From: JBBQUN01 sp963698395
GTDB taxonomy: Bacteria > Actinomycetota > Acidimicrobiia > Acidimicrobiales > SZUA-35
Length of the DNA stretch: 64,000 bases
Reading direction: 5' to 3'
Assembly (NCBI GenBank): GCA_963698395.1
Contig: CAVOQQ010000001.1
Coordinates: 248,001-312,000, forward strand
Shown here: piece after piece, positions 42,028-50,754 of the stretch
Position numbering within the stretch: position 1 is the first letter of the stretch
Layout: each line of letters opens with the position of its first letter
Position numbers and translations under genes: made by a program
The notes under the pieces: generated by a model
What the model was told of the DNA's origin: nothing
Seen by the model: only the letters and a program-made list of their open reading frames with translations
The model's database searches: none

Positions 42028-44505
42028 TCAGCGGGCGGGCACCGTTACTTCGACCTGGCCGGGTTCGTACTCCACGAGCCAACGATCGAGCAGATCAGAC
42101 CGGAGCGGACGAGCGAAGAGGTAACCCTGGATGAGGTCGCATCCGAGTGACCGAAGGGCTTGCCACTCGCCGGGGCGCTCGACGCCCTCGGCGACAACCT
42201 CGAGTCCGAAGCCGTGCGCCAATTCGATGGTGGACTTCACGATCTTGTGGTTCGACTGGTCGATGTCGACATCGGTGATGAACACCCGATCGATCTTCAG
42301 CTCGTCGACCGGCAGATCTCGCAGATAGGCCAGCGAGGAGTACCCGGTGCCGTAGTCATCGACGGCGATCCGGAACCCCATCGCCTTGATGGCATCGAGC
42401 ACGCTCATGACCCGCTGACGATCGACCATGACCGCCGTCTCGGTGACCTCGAACGAGATCAGCTCGGCGTCGATGCCATTGGCGTCGAGAAGCTGTCCGA
42501 TGCGCTCTGCCAGGGTGTCGTCGAGGAGGTTTCGGGTCGAGAGATTGACCGCAACCGGCAAGTTCCAGCCGTCGTCTCGTCGGCGTGCGGCGTCTTGCAT
42601 CGATCGGCTGAGAACGAAGTCGGTGAGATCGCGCATCAACCCGGCGCCTTCGGCCAGTGCGATGAACTCGTCGGGCGGGACGAAGCCGAACCGAGGATGC
42701 TCCCATCGAGCCAAGGCCTCGAGGGCGACGACGGTGCCGTCGCTGGCGAGCACCTTCGGCTGGTACCAGACATCGAGCTGCTCACCCTCGATCGCCGGTC
42801 GCAATCCAGCCAGGAGTTCGAGGCGCCGGGGGCTGTTCGTGTCGTCCTCGCTCCGATAGAACTCCCAGCCCGACTGGCGTTCCTTTGCCGCATACATCGC
42901 AACGTCGGCGTGACTCATGAGACCCATCAGATCGGTGCCGTCGGCCGGCATCAGGGCGATACCGATGCTGGCTCCGACGTGAAGCGAGAGCTGCATGAGC
43001 TCGATCGGTGCTTCGATCGCGTCGGTGATTCGCTGAGCGAGACCGGCGGCGCCGGCGGCGTCGGTGACCGTCGGGTCGAAGAGGGCGAACTCATCGCCAC
43101 CGAGGCGGCCGAGTATCGCCTCGGACCTCATGAGTCCGGCGAGTCGGTTTGCGATGATGACGAGCGCTCGGTCGCCGGTCGGATGGCCCAGGGTGTCGTT
43201 GAGATCCTTGAACCGATTGAGGTCGATCACCATCAACGCGCCGAACGCCGGTGCTGCCTCGGCAAACGCCACCTCGAACCCAAGGCGGTTGGCAAGTCCG
43301 GTCAGCGAATCGTGGTGGGCGGCGAGCGCCAGCTGATCGCCCAGCAGCGATCGTTGCGCTGCGACCTCGGTCTGGGCCACCAGTGCGCCGAGGAGGCGAA
43401 GGTCGCCCTCGTCGAATGACGTGACCGCAGTGGATCGCTCCCAGATGACGATGGCCGCTCGCCGGTCACCGACGCGCAGCGGCACCGCCACACCGTCGTA
43501 GGCGGTCGTGCTGCCCGTTGGACAGTCGAGGTCGCGCAACAGGGACGGCTTGGTGAGGCTCTCGACCGCGGCGGCGAGGCAGGGCGGCAGCAGTTTCGAG
43601 CGAACCGCAACGGCGTCGTACTGATACCCCCCTGGCCGCTGGTTGATCGGAGTCTCCTGGCCGACCTCGGAGGTGAACACGATGGCTCCGTGGATTCCGC
43701 GCAGCAATTCCGCCGACTCGTCGACGAGCGCTTGGAGCACGTCGTCGGTCTTGCCCAGGCCGGTCAGGGTCGTTGCGAACGCGCTGATCATGTTGAGATT
43801 CGTTGCTCGCTTCACCGTTGCTGCCTGTTCCCGAAGCAAGATCGCCGCACCGATCAGGACCACCGTGAGGGCGATGGCCGTGAGCGGCTTCGCGGTCACG
43901 GCGGCAATGCCCAGCAGGGTGAGGCTGGTGGTGGCCGTTGCCATCAGCATGTTGGCTCGGGTCGTGGCCATGGCCAGGGTGGCGTGCCGAGCTCGGTCGT
44001 AGAACGAGATCACCACGGTGACGAGAACATCGCTGAGGAGAACGGTGAACAGCACGATCCCGACGCCGGCTGCCCAGAGCACCTGGCCGGTGACAGCGGG
44101 GGCAACGAACCCACGGAGCACGAAGGAAGCGACCGCCGCCTCGAGTGCGAACAGGGCCGTGTTGAAGGCGAGCTTGGCCGGAGGGATCTTTCGCATGATC
44201 ATGGTGAATGGTCCACCGATCGTCCGAGCAGCAATGAGGCCGATCGGACTGAGGCAGAAGAGAGCGATCAGCGTCACTGGCTCGCTGAGCGCGATGGCGT
44301 ACGACTCGTTGCGAACTTCGATGTAGACCGCCGCCCTCTCCACCAAGGCGAAGAGGGGGATGAAGTACCACCAGTGCAGGGGGCTGTCGACCAGCGGCGA
44401 GAGTCCGACGGCTTCGGTGACACCACCGGTCATCAGCGCAGCCGCGAGCGCCATCGCGGCCGTCATCAGCGCTGCCTTGCGGTCGGCGCTCAAGGCAGAG
44501 CTCAC
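42028..44505 (-). CDS. Membrane GGDEF-EAL protein (cyclic-di-GMP turnover) with GAF-like domain
   Basis: 825 aa. Seven to eight hydrophobic segments (about 1-215), a GAF-like sensor (about 235-395), diguanylate cyclase domain with intact GRLGGDEFALF (near 465), and EAL phosphodiesterase domain with EALARWEHP (near 594), NLSTRNLLDD, FEVTETAVMV, VDDYGTGYSSLAYL and ELKIDR. Both active sites look complete. The usual RxxD inhibition site before GGDEF is replaced by RSEA, so product inhibition may be lost. GTG start, AGGA 7 bases upstream. Could make or degrade c-di-GMP depending on the sensed signal. Confidence 0.9.
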   Translation of the reverse strand: MSSALSADRKAALMTAAMALAAALMTGGVTEAVGLSPLVDSPLHWWYFIPLFALVERAAVYIEVRNESYAIALSEPVTLIALFCLSPIGLIAARTIGGPFTMIMRKIPPAKLAFNTALFALEAAVASFVLRGFVAPAVTGQVLWAAGVGIVLFTVLLSDVLVTVVISFYDRARHATLAMATTRANMLMATATTSLTLLGIAAVTAKPLTAIALTVVLIGAAILLREQAATVKRATNLNMISAFATTLTGLGKTDDVLQALVDESAELLRGIHGAIVFTSEVGQETPINQRPGGYQYDAVAVRSKLLPPCLAAAVESLTKPSLLRDLDCPTGSTTAYDGVAVPLRVGDRRAAIVIWERSTAVTSFDEGDLRLLGALVAQTEVAAQRSLLGDQLALAAHHDSLTGLANRLGFEVAFAEAAPAFGALMVIDLNRFKDLNDTLGHPTGDRALVIIANRLAGLMRSEAILGRLGGDEFALFDPTVTDAAGAAGLAQRITDAIEAPIELMQLSLHVGASIGIALMPADGTDLMGLMSHADVAMYAAKERQSGWEFYRSEDDTNSPRRLELLAGLRPAIEGEQLDVWYQPKVLASDGTVVALEALARWEHPRFGFVPPDEFIALAEGAGLMRDLTDFVLSRSMQDAARRRDDGWNLPVAVNLSTRNLLDDTLAERIGQLLDANGIDAELISFEVTETAVMVDRQRVMSVLDAIKAMGFRIAVDDYGTGYSSLAYLRDLPVDELKIDRVFITDVDIDQSNHKIVKSTIELAHGFGLEVVAEGVERPGEWQALRSLGCDLIQGYLFARPLRSDLLDRWLVEYEPGQVEVTVPAR

Positions 44506-44718
44506 CCCGAATCCTCGCTCGAATTGTGACGCTCGCTGATCATCGAATCGACCTCGCAGGGCGCACGGCGCACCCCTGTGGTCTCAGCGTCGGCACCCAC
44601 GGCTGCAAGATGAGCACCAGGCCGGTCGAACCGATTCCCCCTTCCTGAGTCCGGAGGTCGAGCAGCCGATGGTCGTTACGCCTCCCGGCGCGCTTGGAAT
44701 GGCTCGCAACACAAGGGG

Positions 44719-44724
44719 TAGCGT
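44719..44724 (+). promoter_or_regulatory. -10-like TAGCGT before MFS gene
   Basis: TAGCGT ends 6 bases before the GTG at 44731. A weak TTGGAA lies 19 bases upstream. The divergent gap 44506-44730 otherwise shows no gene. Confidence 0.45.
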
Positions 44725-44730
44725 CGCCCG

Positions 44731-46146
44731 GTGACATCACCCTCTGTTGCCGCCGTCGACACCACCATCACGAGGCAGGCATGGTTGGCCTTGGCCGTCA
44801 CGACCCTCTCGACCTTCCTCGTGGTGATCGACATCTCTGCGGTCAACGTGGCGTTCCCTTCGATCGAGGCGGACCTCGACACGAATCGAACGACGCTCAG
44901 TTGGATCATCTCGGGCTACAACATCGTGGTCGGCGCGCTCCTGCTGGCCTCGGGCCGATTGGCTGACAGCATCGGGCGCCGCAAGGTCTACATTCCCGGC
45001 GTCGGGCTCTTCATGATCGGTTCGCTGCTGTGCGGGTTGGCCCCCAACGTCGGGCTGCTGATCGCCGCCCGCCTGGTGCAGGGAGTCGGTGGCGCCCTGG
45101 TGGCGGCGTCTGGCTTCGCCGTGATGCTCCCGGAGTTTCCGCCGGCCAGACGAAGCACGGCCATCGGCTTTGCCGGGGCGACGGGAGCGCTGGGTGCCGT
45201 GGTCGGTCCGGCCCTCGGGTCGGTGCTGATCGACCTCTTCGACTGGCGGTCGATCTTCTTCATCAACGTGCCCCTCTCGCTGTTGGTCCTCGTGCTCGCA
45301 CCGAAGTACCTCCGCGAGTCCAAGAATCCGGACGCAGCGGGCCGCATCGATCTCCTCGGCGTCGCCATCGGCACGCTTTCGGTCGGGCTCGTGATGTTCG
45401 GCGTCGTCCAGAGCGAGGCGTGGGGCCTCGGAGATTGGCGCGTATGGAGTCTCATCGTCGTCGGTGCCGCGCTGCTCCCGGTGCTCATTCGCCGGTCCCG
45501 AGGACACCGCGAGCCGCTGCTCGATCTCGATCTCTTCGCCTTCCGATCGTTCTCGGTGACGAGCGCCGGCGTGGCGTTCTATGGGTTTGCGTTCACCTCA
45601 GGGGCACTGGTGAACTCGATCGTGCTGCAGGACCTCTGGGACCAAGATCTGTCGGTGGTCGGGTTGGCGTTCGTTCCCGGCCCGCTCCTCGCCGCCATCA
45701 TCAGCCCGCTCACCGGTTCGTTCGCCGATCGGCTCGGACATCGATGGCTTCTGGGCGCAGGGTGCCTGTTGTGCGCCCTCGGGTATCTGGCCCTGCTCGT
45801 CGCGCTCGGCTCGGAGCCGACGGTATGGAGCCGCTTCGTTCCGTTGAGCCTGATCTCCGGCGTTGGTATCGGCCTCACGGTGGCCACCTGGTCGAGTGCC
45901 GGCCTGGCCGACGTGCCGCCGGCCAAGTTCGGTGTTGCCGGCGCCACGGTGAACACCATCCGTCAGGCCGCCTATGCGCTCGGCATCTCGGTGTCGATCA
46001 CGCTGCTGGCATCGGGTGTCGACGAGTTCGATCTCGGCGCCTACCGATGGGCCTACGGTTGGATCGCCGCCTGCTACACCGTGGCGGCCATGGTCGTGCT
46101 CGTGAAGTTCCCGTCGGGGAACAGTCAGGATCGAGCAGCAGTCTGA
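44731..46146 (+). CDS. MFS transporter, DHA2 (EmrB/QacA-like) drug-efflux family
   Basis: 471 aa, about 14 hydrophobic segments. Starts with a short tail then LALAVTTLSTFLVVIDISAV (motif D1 region); motif A LADSIGRRKVYIPG; motif C GATGALGAVVGPALGSVLID. DHA2 proteins export drugs or metabolites with protons. No TetR/MarR regulator is adjacent. Its stop codon lies 22 bases inside the end of the convergent DNA polymerase gene, with no room for a terminator between. Confidence 0.9.
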   Translation: MTSPSVAAVDTTITRQAWLALAVTTLSTFLVVIDISAVNVAFPSIEADLDTNRTTLSWIISGYNIVVGALLLASGRLADSIGRRKVYIPGVGLFMIGSLLCGLAPNVGLLIAARLVQGVGGALVAASGFAVMLPEFPPARRSTAIGFAGATGALGAVVGPALGSVLIDLFDWRSIFFINVPLSLLVLVLAPKYLRESKNPDAAGRIDLLGVAIGTLSVGLVMFGVVQSEAWGLGDWRVWSLIVVGAALLPVLIRRSRGHREPLLDLDLFAFRSFSVTSAGVAFYGFAFTSGALVNSIVLQDLWDQDLSVVGLAFVPGPLLAAIISPLTGSFADRLGHRWLLGAGCLLCALGYLALLVALGSEPTVWSRFVPLSLISGVGIGLTVATWSSAGLADVPPAKFGVAGATVNTIRQAAYALGISVSITLLASGVDEFDLGAYRWAYGWIAACYTVAAMVVLVKFPSGNSQDRAAV

Positions 46147-48560
46147 GCCGCCCCGGTCCCCGGGGTCGGTGTCGTCCTTGGATCGTCGATCTCGATCACG
46201 TCGGCTTCGGCCAGCGACGACCGAATGTCGACGTCGGCCTTCGGGGTGACATCGGGACAGAAGCGAAGTGACGCCTGCTCCAGTGCCTCGCGTACCTCGT
46301 CGACGAGGCGTGGAGCATCGCTGCGGTCACACTCGATCACGACCGAGTCGTGCACGGTCTGGACGGGAACGGCGCCAGGGTACGAGCGAAGTCGCTGCTG
46401 GAGGTCGGCATAGGCCGTCAGCATGATGTCGGCGACCCCGCCCTGGATCGGTGCATTCCGCCAGGCGTTCACCATGATCGACACCCGATCCTTCGCCGAC
46501 CGGCGAAGGAATTCGAACGCGACGTCGTCGCCGGCCTGATCGGCGATCGATCGGATGTAGCGGAGCCGAAGCGGGCGATCCTCGAACACGCGAGTCAGCT
46601 CGGACTCGGTGAACGGGACGCCCCCCTCGCTCAAGGCCAACCCGTTGCTGTCCTCGAATCGGCTCCGAACCGCAATGAGTGCTGCCGACTCGCTCTGGAT
46701 GGCGTCGATGGCGGCGTTCAGCAGCAGCCGGTCGAGATGGAGATTGAACTGCTGGCGGCGTCCGGCGACGGTGCGGCTGGCAAAGGTGAACGGCGTGCCG
46801 GTTTCCTCGAGTGCCACCGGTGCCGAGTACTGCAGCAACCACTCGATCTGGGCGAGCAGCTCGACCGGGTCGGATTGGTTGCGATCAGGGTGCAGTTCGG
46901 CGATCTCTTCGGCCGATGGCCAGCGATTCTGCGACGATCGGAAGCTCCGGCGAATGGCCCACATCTCGCTGAATCCGCCGGCGAGCCGCAGGCTGAGCGG
47001 CCAATCGATCACGTCGGTCTCGCCACGGATCGCTCGAATCTCGGCGATGCGGGCCTCGGCCCACGAGGCCGTTCCCGGATACGTGCGGCGATACTGGGCC
47101 AGGAGTTGCGCGGCCTCCTCGCGGCTGGTGGGCGAGCCTTCGGCGGTCAGGGACCGAGCGAGAGCCGAAGCCCCCGATCCGTAGGCGATACCGAAGTTCA
47201 GCGCCTTGGCGATCTGGCGTAGGTGCTTGAACCTGGCCGGGTCGTCGTTGGCGAGGGTGTCGGGGTCGAAGCCGAACATGCTGGCCGCGGTGCTCACGTG
47301 CACGTCGACACCTCGTGCGAACGCCGATCGCAGCGGCGCATCGTCGGCGACCTGAGCCAGATAGCGAAGCTCGGCCTGACTGAGGTCGGCATGCACGAAG
47401 ACACGGTGGTCGGCGGCCGGCCGAAAGAACGGCTTCATCTTCGGTGTGAAGTTCTGGGCGTTCGGATTGCGGCTGGCCAACCGACCGGTGTTGGTGCCGA
47501 CCACCTGGAGGTACTGAGGACGCAGGCGGCCGTCTTCGTGGAGGTGCTCACGAATCGAGTCGCCATAGGTGCTGAGGATCTTCGACAGATTGCGGAACTC
47601 GAGCAGCGCGTCACACAGATCGCCACCGATCTCGCGCAGGACCGATGCGGTGACCGAATCGAGATCCGTGAGGTGACGAGCGCGACCGCGACGGCCGGCG
47701 GTCCACGCCAGCACCTGCTCTTCTGACCACCGGTTGAGTGCCTGTCGGACCTGCTTGTCGGAGGCCGGATTCCACGTGGGCTCGACGAACTCGTCGAACA
47801 GCGAGCCCTGGCCGCCGCCGGTCAGCGTTGCGAGTCGACCGACCACTGCGCCTTTTCGCGCCGCCACGCTCTCGAGTTCCGCGCTCCAGCCCGCCCAGTC
47901 GAACGGCAGGCCGCTGCGCTCCATCTGGTCGAGAAAGGGCCGAGCCGCGAGCTCGATCTCGGCGATCTGCTCGAGCCCGGCCTGCGAGAGTTCGCGGCGA
48001 ATGGCGTCGCCGACCCACAGGGTCTCGACGGCGTCGGCGGCGGCGTACGCGATCTGGTCGGGACTGAGATCGTCGGTTGCGGTGTAGGAGAGCTGCACCG
48101 AGCCCTTGCCCTCGGCTCGAAAGCCGAGGTAGTGCTCGACGGCCCAGGCGAGCCCGTGGAACCAGGTGACACCGCTTCGTCCCTGATGGAGCAGGGCGTC
48201 GGCCAGCTGGGCATCCCACCAGGTGAGCCCGGCGGTGGTGTCGCTCGATTCGAACACCGCTGCGTCGACCACACGGGCGTCGAAGTTGGCGTTCCACGCA
48301 TCGGCGGTGATGCCATCGAGAAGGGGAGCGAGCAGGGTCGGGTCGAGGTCTCGAGCGTCCACGACGAACGCTTGCTCACGGCCATCTCGTGATCGGGTCG
48401 CAATCGACATGACCCGCATCTGCCCCGCCATCGGTCCGTCGATGGGCGTCTCGGTGTCGATCGCAACCCGTTCGGCATCGGCGAACGCCGCTTGGATGAG
48501 CCCCAGCTGCGAGGGATGGTGCACGAAAGTGCTCGGGACGTCGCCCGGATCACGCTTCAC
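46125..48560 (-). CDS. Family A DNA polymerase with 3'-5' exonuclease domain, lacking the 5' nuclease
   Basis: 811 aa from the GTG at 48560. Exonuclease domain (about 15-190): AIDTETP, NANFDARV and YAAADAVETL supply the acidic residues. Polymerase: motif A HADLSQAELRYLAQ, motif B RQIAKALNFGIAYG, motif C TVHDSVVIE, with Ser where most Pol I enzymes have Glu after HD. A ~230-residue stretch separates motifs B and C and includes unusual segments (EEIAELHPDRNQSDPVELLA; FTESELTRVFEDRPLRLRY). No 5'-3' nuclease. This recalls phage-type polymerases rather than housekeeping PolA. The GTG is chosen over the ATG at 48581 because TAGGGT lies 7 bases before it. Confidence 0.88.
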   Translation of the reverse strand: MKRDPGDVPSTFVHHPSQLGLIQAAFADAERVAIDTETPIDGPMAGQMRVMSIATRSRDGREQAFVVDARDLDPTLLAPLLDGITADAWNANFDARVVDAAVFESSDTTAGLTWWDAQLADALLHQGRSGVTWFHGLAWAVEHYLGFRAEGKGSVQLSYTATDDLSPDQIAYAAADAVETLWVGDAIRRELSQAGLEQIAEIELAARPFLDQMERSGLPFDWAGWSAELESVAARKGAVVGRLATLTGGGQGSLFDEFVEPTWNPASDKQVRQALNRWSEEQVLAWTAGRRGRARHLTDLDSVTASVLREIGGDLCDALLEFRNLSKILSTYGDSIREHLHEDGRLRPQYLQVVGTNTGRLASRNPNAQNFTPKMKPFFRPAADHRVFVHADLSQAELRYLAQVADDAPLRSAFARGVDVHVSTAASMFGFDPDTLANDDPARFKHLRQIAKALNFGIAYGSGASALARSLTAEGSPTSREEAAQLLAQYRRTYPGTASWAEARIAEIRAIRGETDVIDWPLSLRLAGGFSEMWAIRRSFRSSQNRWPSAEEIAELHPDRNQSDPVELLAQIEWLLQYSAPVALEETGTPFTFASRTVAGRRQQFNLHLDRLLLNAAIDAIQSESAALIAVRSRFEDSNGLALSEGGVPFTESELTRVFEDRPLRLRYIRSIADQAGDDVAFEFLRRSAKDRVSIMVNAWRNAPIQGGVADIMLTAYADLQQRLRSYPGAVPVQTVHDSVVIECDRSDAPRLVDEVREALEQASLRFCPDVTPKADVDIRSSLAEADVIEIDDPRTTPTPGTGAAQTAARS

Positions 48561-48567
48561 ATCCCCG

Positions 48568-48573
48568 ACCCTA
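48568..48573 (-). promoter_or_regulatory. -10-like TAGGGT before the DNA polymerase gene
   Basis: Minus-strand TAGGGT, 7 bases before the GTG at 48560. It would exclude the ATG at 48581 as start because that lies upstream of the predicted transcription start. Confidence 0.45.
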
Positions 48574-48640
48574 CGAGCCATCGCAACGACGTGCGACCGA
48601 TCGGTTCGAGGGGCGGGCAGCCGCCATCGGCGGGTTGCTC

Positions 48641-48646
48641 TAGCCT
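48641..48646 (+). promoter_or_regulatory. -10-like TAGCCT before nitrobindin-like gene
   Basis: TAGCCT, 7 bases before the GTG at 48654. Divergent from the polymerase box only about 70 bases away. Confidence 0.45.
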
Positions 48647-48653
48647 GTCCGTC

Positions 48654-49145
48654 GTGTCCGTTCCCCTGCCACCACCGCTCGAACCACTGGCCTTTCTCCA
48701 CGGAACGTGGTCAGGATCGGGCGAACTCCACTACCCGACGATCGAAACGGAGCACTATTCCGAGACGATCGCCTTCGCCTGCGATGGCCGTCCGTTCTTC
48801 TCGTACCAGCAGCGCACTCGGCTGATCGAGGCCGATCGGCCGGCGCATGCCGAGACGGGCTTCTGGCGTCATGTCGGTGACGGCCGCATCGAGGTGATGC
48901 TCGCCCATGTCACCGGCTTGGTCGAGATCCTCGAGGGCACGGTCGTCACCACCAACGGCATGACGGTCCTCGACCTGGCCTCCACAGTGGTCGAAGGCGC
49001 GTCCACCGCCGTCCCCGTCGAAGCCACGACCCGCCGCTTCGAGGGCGACGGCACCACGCTGCGCTACGACATGTCGATGGCAGCGGCCGGCCAGCCCATG
49101 ACCCATCACCTCGCCGCAACGTTCACCCGCGTCGAGGCGGACTGA
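48654..49145 (+). CDS. Nitrobindin-like (THAP4/DUF1794) heme-binding beta-barrel protein
   Basis: 163 aa. N-terminal GTWSGSGELHYPTIE, FFSYQQRTRL, AETGFWR, GDGRIEVMLAHVTGLVEILE and a C-terminal PMTHHLAATFTRVE, where a His near the end would ligate heme. Nitrobindins bind ferric heme and nitric oxide and can isomerise peroxynitrite. GTG start fixed by the TAGCCT box; an upstream open frame to 48492 is not coding-like. Confidence 0.82.
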   Translation: MSVPLPPPLEPLAFLHGTWSGSGELHYPTIETEHYSETIAFACDGRPFFSYQQRTRLIEADRPAHAETGFWRHVGDGRIEVMLAHVTGLVEILEGTVVTTNGMTVLDLASTVVEGASTAVPVEATTRRFEGDGTTLRYDMSMAAAGQPMTHHLAATFTRVEAD

Positions 49146-49173
49146 CGATTCCGTTCAGGGCACAGCCTCGACG

Positions 49174-49179
49174 TAGGGT
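49174..49179 (+). promoter_or_regulatory. -10-like TAGGGT before DUF3237 gene
   Basis: TAGGGT, 6 bases before the GTG at 49186; leaderless-type spacing. Confidence 0.45.
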
Positions 49180-49185
49180 TTCACC

Positions 49186-49608
49186 GTGCTGCAGGACTTC
49201 GAACCCATCACCACCGAACTCGCCCTCGAGCTTCGCGTCGAGGTCGACGCACCCCGACCGGCGGGCAACACGCCCGATGGCAGTCGTGTGCTCATTCCGA
49301 TCACCGGTGGCTCGTTCGAAGGGCCGGCGATCGCAGGAATCGTGCTCCCTGGCGCCGACCGTCTCGTGGTGCGCAACGACGGCGTTCGCTTCGTCCATGC
49401 GCTCTACGAGCTCGAGGTCGACGACGGCACGATCATCACCATCGAGAACTCCGGGCCTGGCAACCCGAACGGCACCACGCGAACGAGCCCTCGCTTCGTG
49501 GCGCCGGAAGGCCCACACGACTGGCTCAACAAGTCGATCTTCGTCGGTACGCTCGATGCTCACGTCGAGGATGGCTACGTCTTGATCCGGATCGACCGCA
49601 TCATCTGA
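49186..49608 (+). CDS. DUF3237 family protein (second copy)
   Basis: 140 aa. PITGGSFEGPAIAGIVLPG, GADRLVVRNDGVRFVHALYE, IENSGPGNPNGTTRTSPRF, HDWLNKSIFVGTLD: the same four blocks as the protein at 14083-14556, but strongly diverged. Function unknown for the family. It lies between nitrobindin-like and cupin genes, each with its own short-leader promoter box. Confidence 0.82.
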   Translation: MLQDFEPITTELALELRVEVDAPRPAGNTPDGSRVLIPITGGSFEGPAIAGIVLPGADRLVVRNDGVRFVHALYELEVDDGTIITIENSGPGNPNGTTRTSPRFVAPEGPHDWLNKSIFVGTLDAHVEDGYVLIRIDRII

Positions 49609-49679
49609 GACCGTTGGGCGGGTGGGGGTCGTTCATCTCGATGATCCTGCCCGCGTCGACAGGTCCGGACGGTTCGTCG

Positions 49680-49685
49680 TACGGT
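49680..49685 (+). promoter_or_regulatory. -10-like TACGGT before cupin gene
   Basis: TACGGT, 6 bases before the GTG at 49692; used to choose that start over upstream in-frame codons. Confidence 0.45.
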
Positions 49686-49691
49686 GCTGCG

Positions 49692-50267
49692 GTGGCTTCT
49701 TCCGATTCTGCTCTCCTCCAACGGTTCGTCGACGACTGCCGAGCTGCGGCGAAGTCCGATGACGCAGTCATCCGAATCGTGGCGCTCGTCGAACAGCTGG
49801 TCGCCGATCCGGCGCTGCTCGCCAGTGAGGTGTCCCCGCTGCCGGCATCGATTCCCGCTGCCGGCGTCGACGAGTCGCTCTTCGTCGACGACGATCTCAC
49901 CGTGCTGGTCGTCGGCACGCCGAGCGGAGTCGATCAGCCGCCGCATGATCATCGGATGGCTGCGGTGATCGGCGTCTTCGATGGCATCGAGGATCAGCGG
50001 TTCTTCGTGAAGGTGCCGAGCGGCCTGCGCGAGCTGACCGGGCGGTCGATCGCCACCGGCGAGGTGATGTCGTTGGGCAGGAAGACGATCCACGCCATTT
50101 CGACGCCGGGCCCACAGCCGTGCCGAGCGATTCACGTCTATGTCGGGAACCTCGAATCGACCGAACGGTCGATCTTCCACCCCGAGACCTTCGTCGAGGA
50201 ACCGCTCACGCTCGATCGCTATGCCGACTATTGCCGACCGACCACGGAGCCGACGACCGATGCGTAA
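49692..50267 (+). CDS. Cupin protein, cysteine-dioxygenase-like
   Basis: 191 aa. Cupin motif 1 as PPHDHRMAAVIGVFDGIEDQ and motif 2 in KTIHAISTPG...AIHVYVGNL provide candidate metal-binding His residues, as in thiol dioxygenases and related non-heme iron enzymes. The N-terminal half is helical. The downstream PPOX gene starts 8 bases before its stop. The substrate is unproven; cysteine dioxygenase-type is an analogy. Confidence 0.7.
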   Translation: MASSDSALLQRFVDDCRAAAKSDDAVIRIVALVEQLVADPALLASEVSPLPASIPAAGVDESLFVDDDLTVLVVGTPSGVDQPPHDHRMAAVIGVFDGIEDQRFFVKVPSGLRELTGRSIATGEVMSLGRKTIHAISTPGPQPCRAIHVYVGNLESTERSIFHPETFVEEPLTLDRYADYCRPTTEPTTDA

Positions 50268-50754
50268 GATCCCAGCCGACGACCGCCGAGCCCAGCATAA
50301 GTCCAGCAACACCGAGGTCGATCGGGAGGGTCTTGCAGCGTTCCTCGCCGACAAGCATCAGTGGGTACTGGCGACCACCCGGGCCGACGGCCGCCCACAG
50401 ATGAGCCTCGTCAGCGGCGGGATGACTCCCGACGGGCTCCTGGCCATCGCCACGTACCCGTCTCGGGTCAAGGCCAAGAACGCGCGTCGCAACCCGCTGG
50501 TCTCCGTGGCGGTCCTCGGCTCTGCGTTCAACGACGAATGGGTGCAGATCGACGGCGAGGCTCGGGTCCTCGACATGCCCGAGGCCAGCGAGTCCTTCGT
50601 GGAGTACTACCGCTCGATCTCCGGCGAACACCCCGATTGGGACGAGTACCGCCAGGCCATGGCCGACCAGGGCAAGTGCATGATCCTCATCGAACCGACG
50701 CGCTGGAGCCCCGTCAGCAAGGGCGGTTTCCCACCCGAACTGTTCGAGGACTGA
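50260..50754 (+). CDS. PPOX-class (pyridoxamine-phosphate-oxidase-like) flavin/F420 protein
   Basis: 164 aa split-barrel. FLADKHQWVLATTRADGRP, SLVSGGMTPDGLLAIATYP, VKAKNARRNPLVSVAVLG, WVQIDGEARVLD. The family binds FMN or F420; many actinomycete members are F420-dependent reductases. It overlaps the cupin gene by 8 bases and the next gene by one base (TGATG), so all three are one operon. Confidence 0.85.
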   Translation: MRKIPADDRRAQHKSSNTEVDREGLAAFLADKHQWVLATTRADGRPQMSLVSGGMTPDGLLAIATYPSRVKAKNARRNPLVSVAVLGSAFNDEWVQIDGEARVLDMPEASESFVEYYRSISGEHPDWDEYRQAMADQGKCMILIEPTRWSPVSKGGFPPELFED

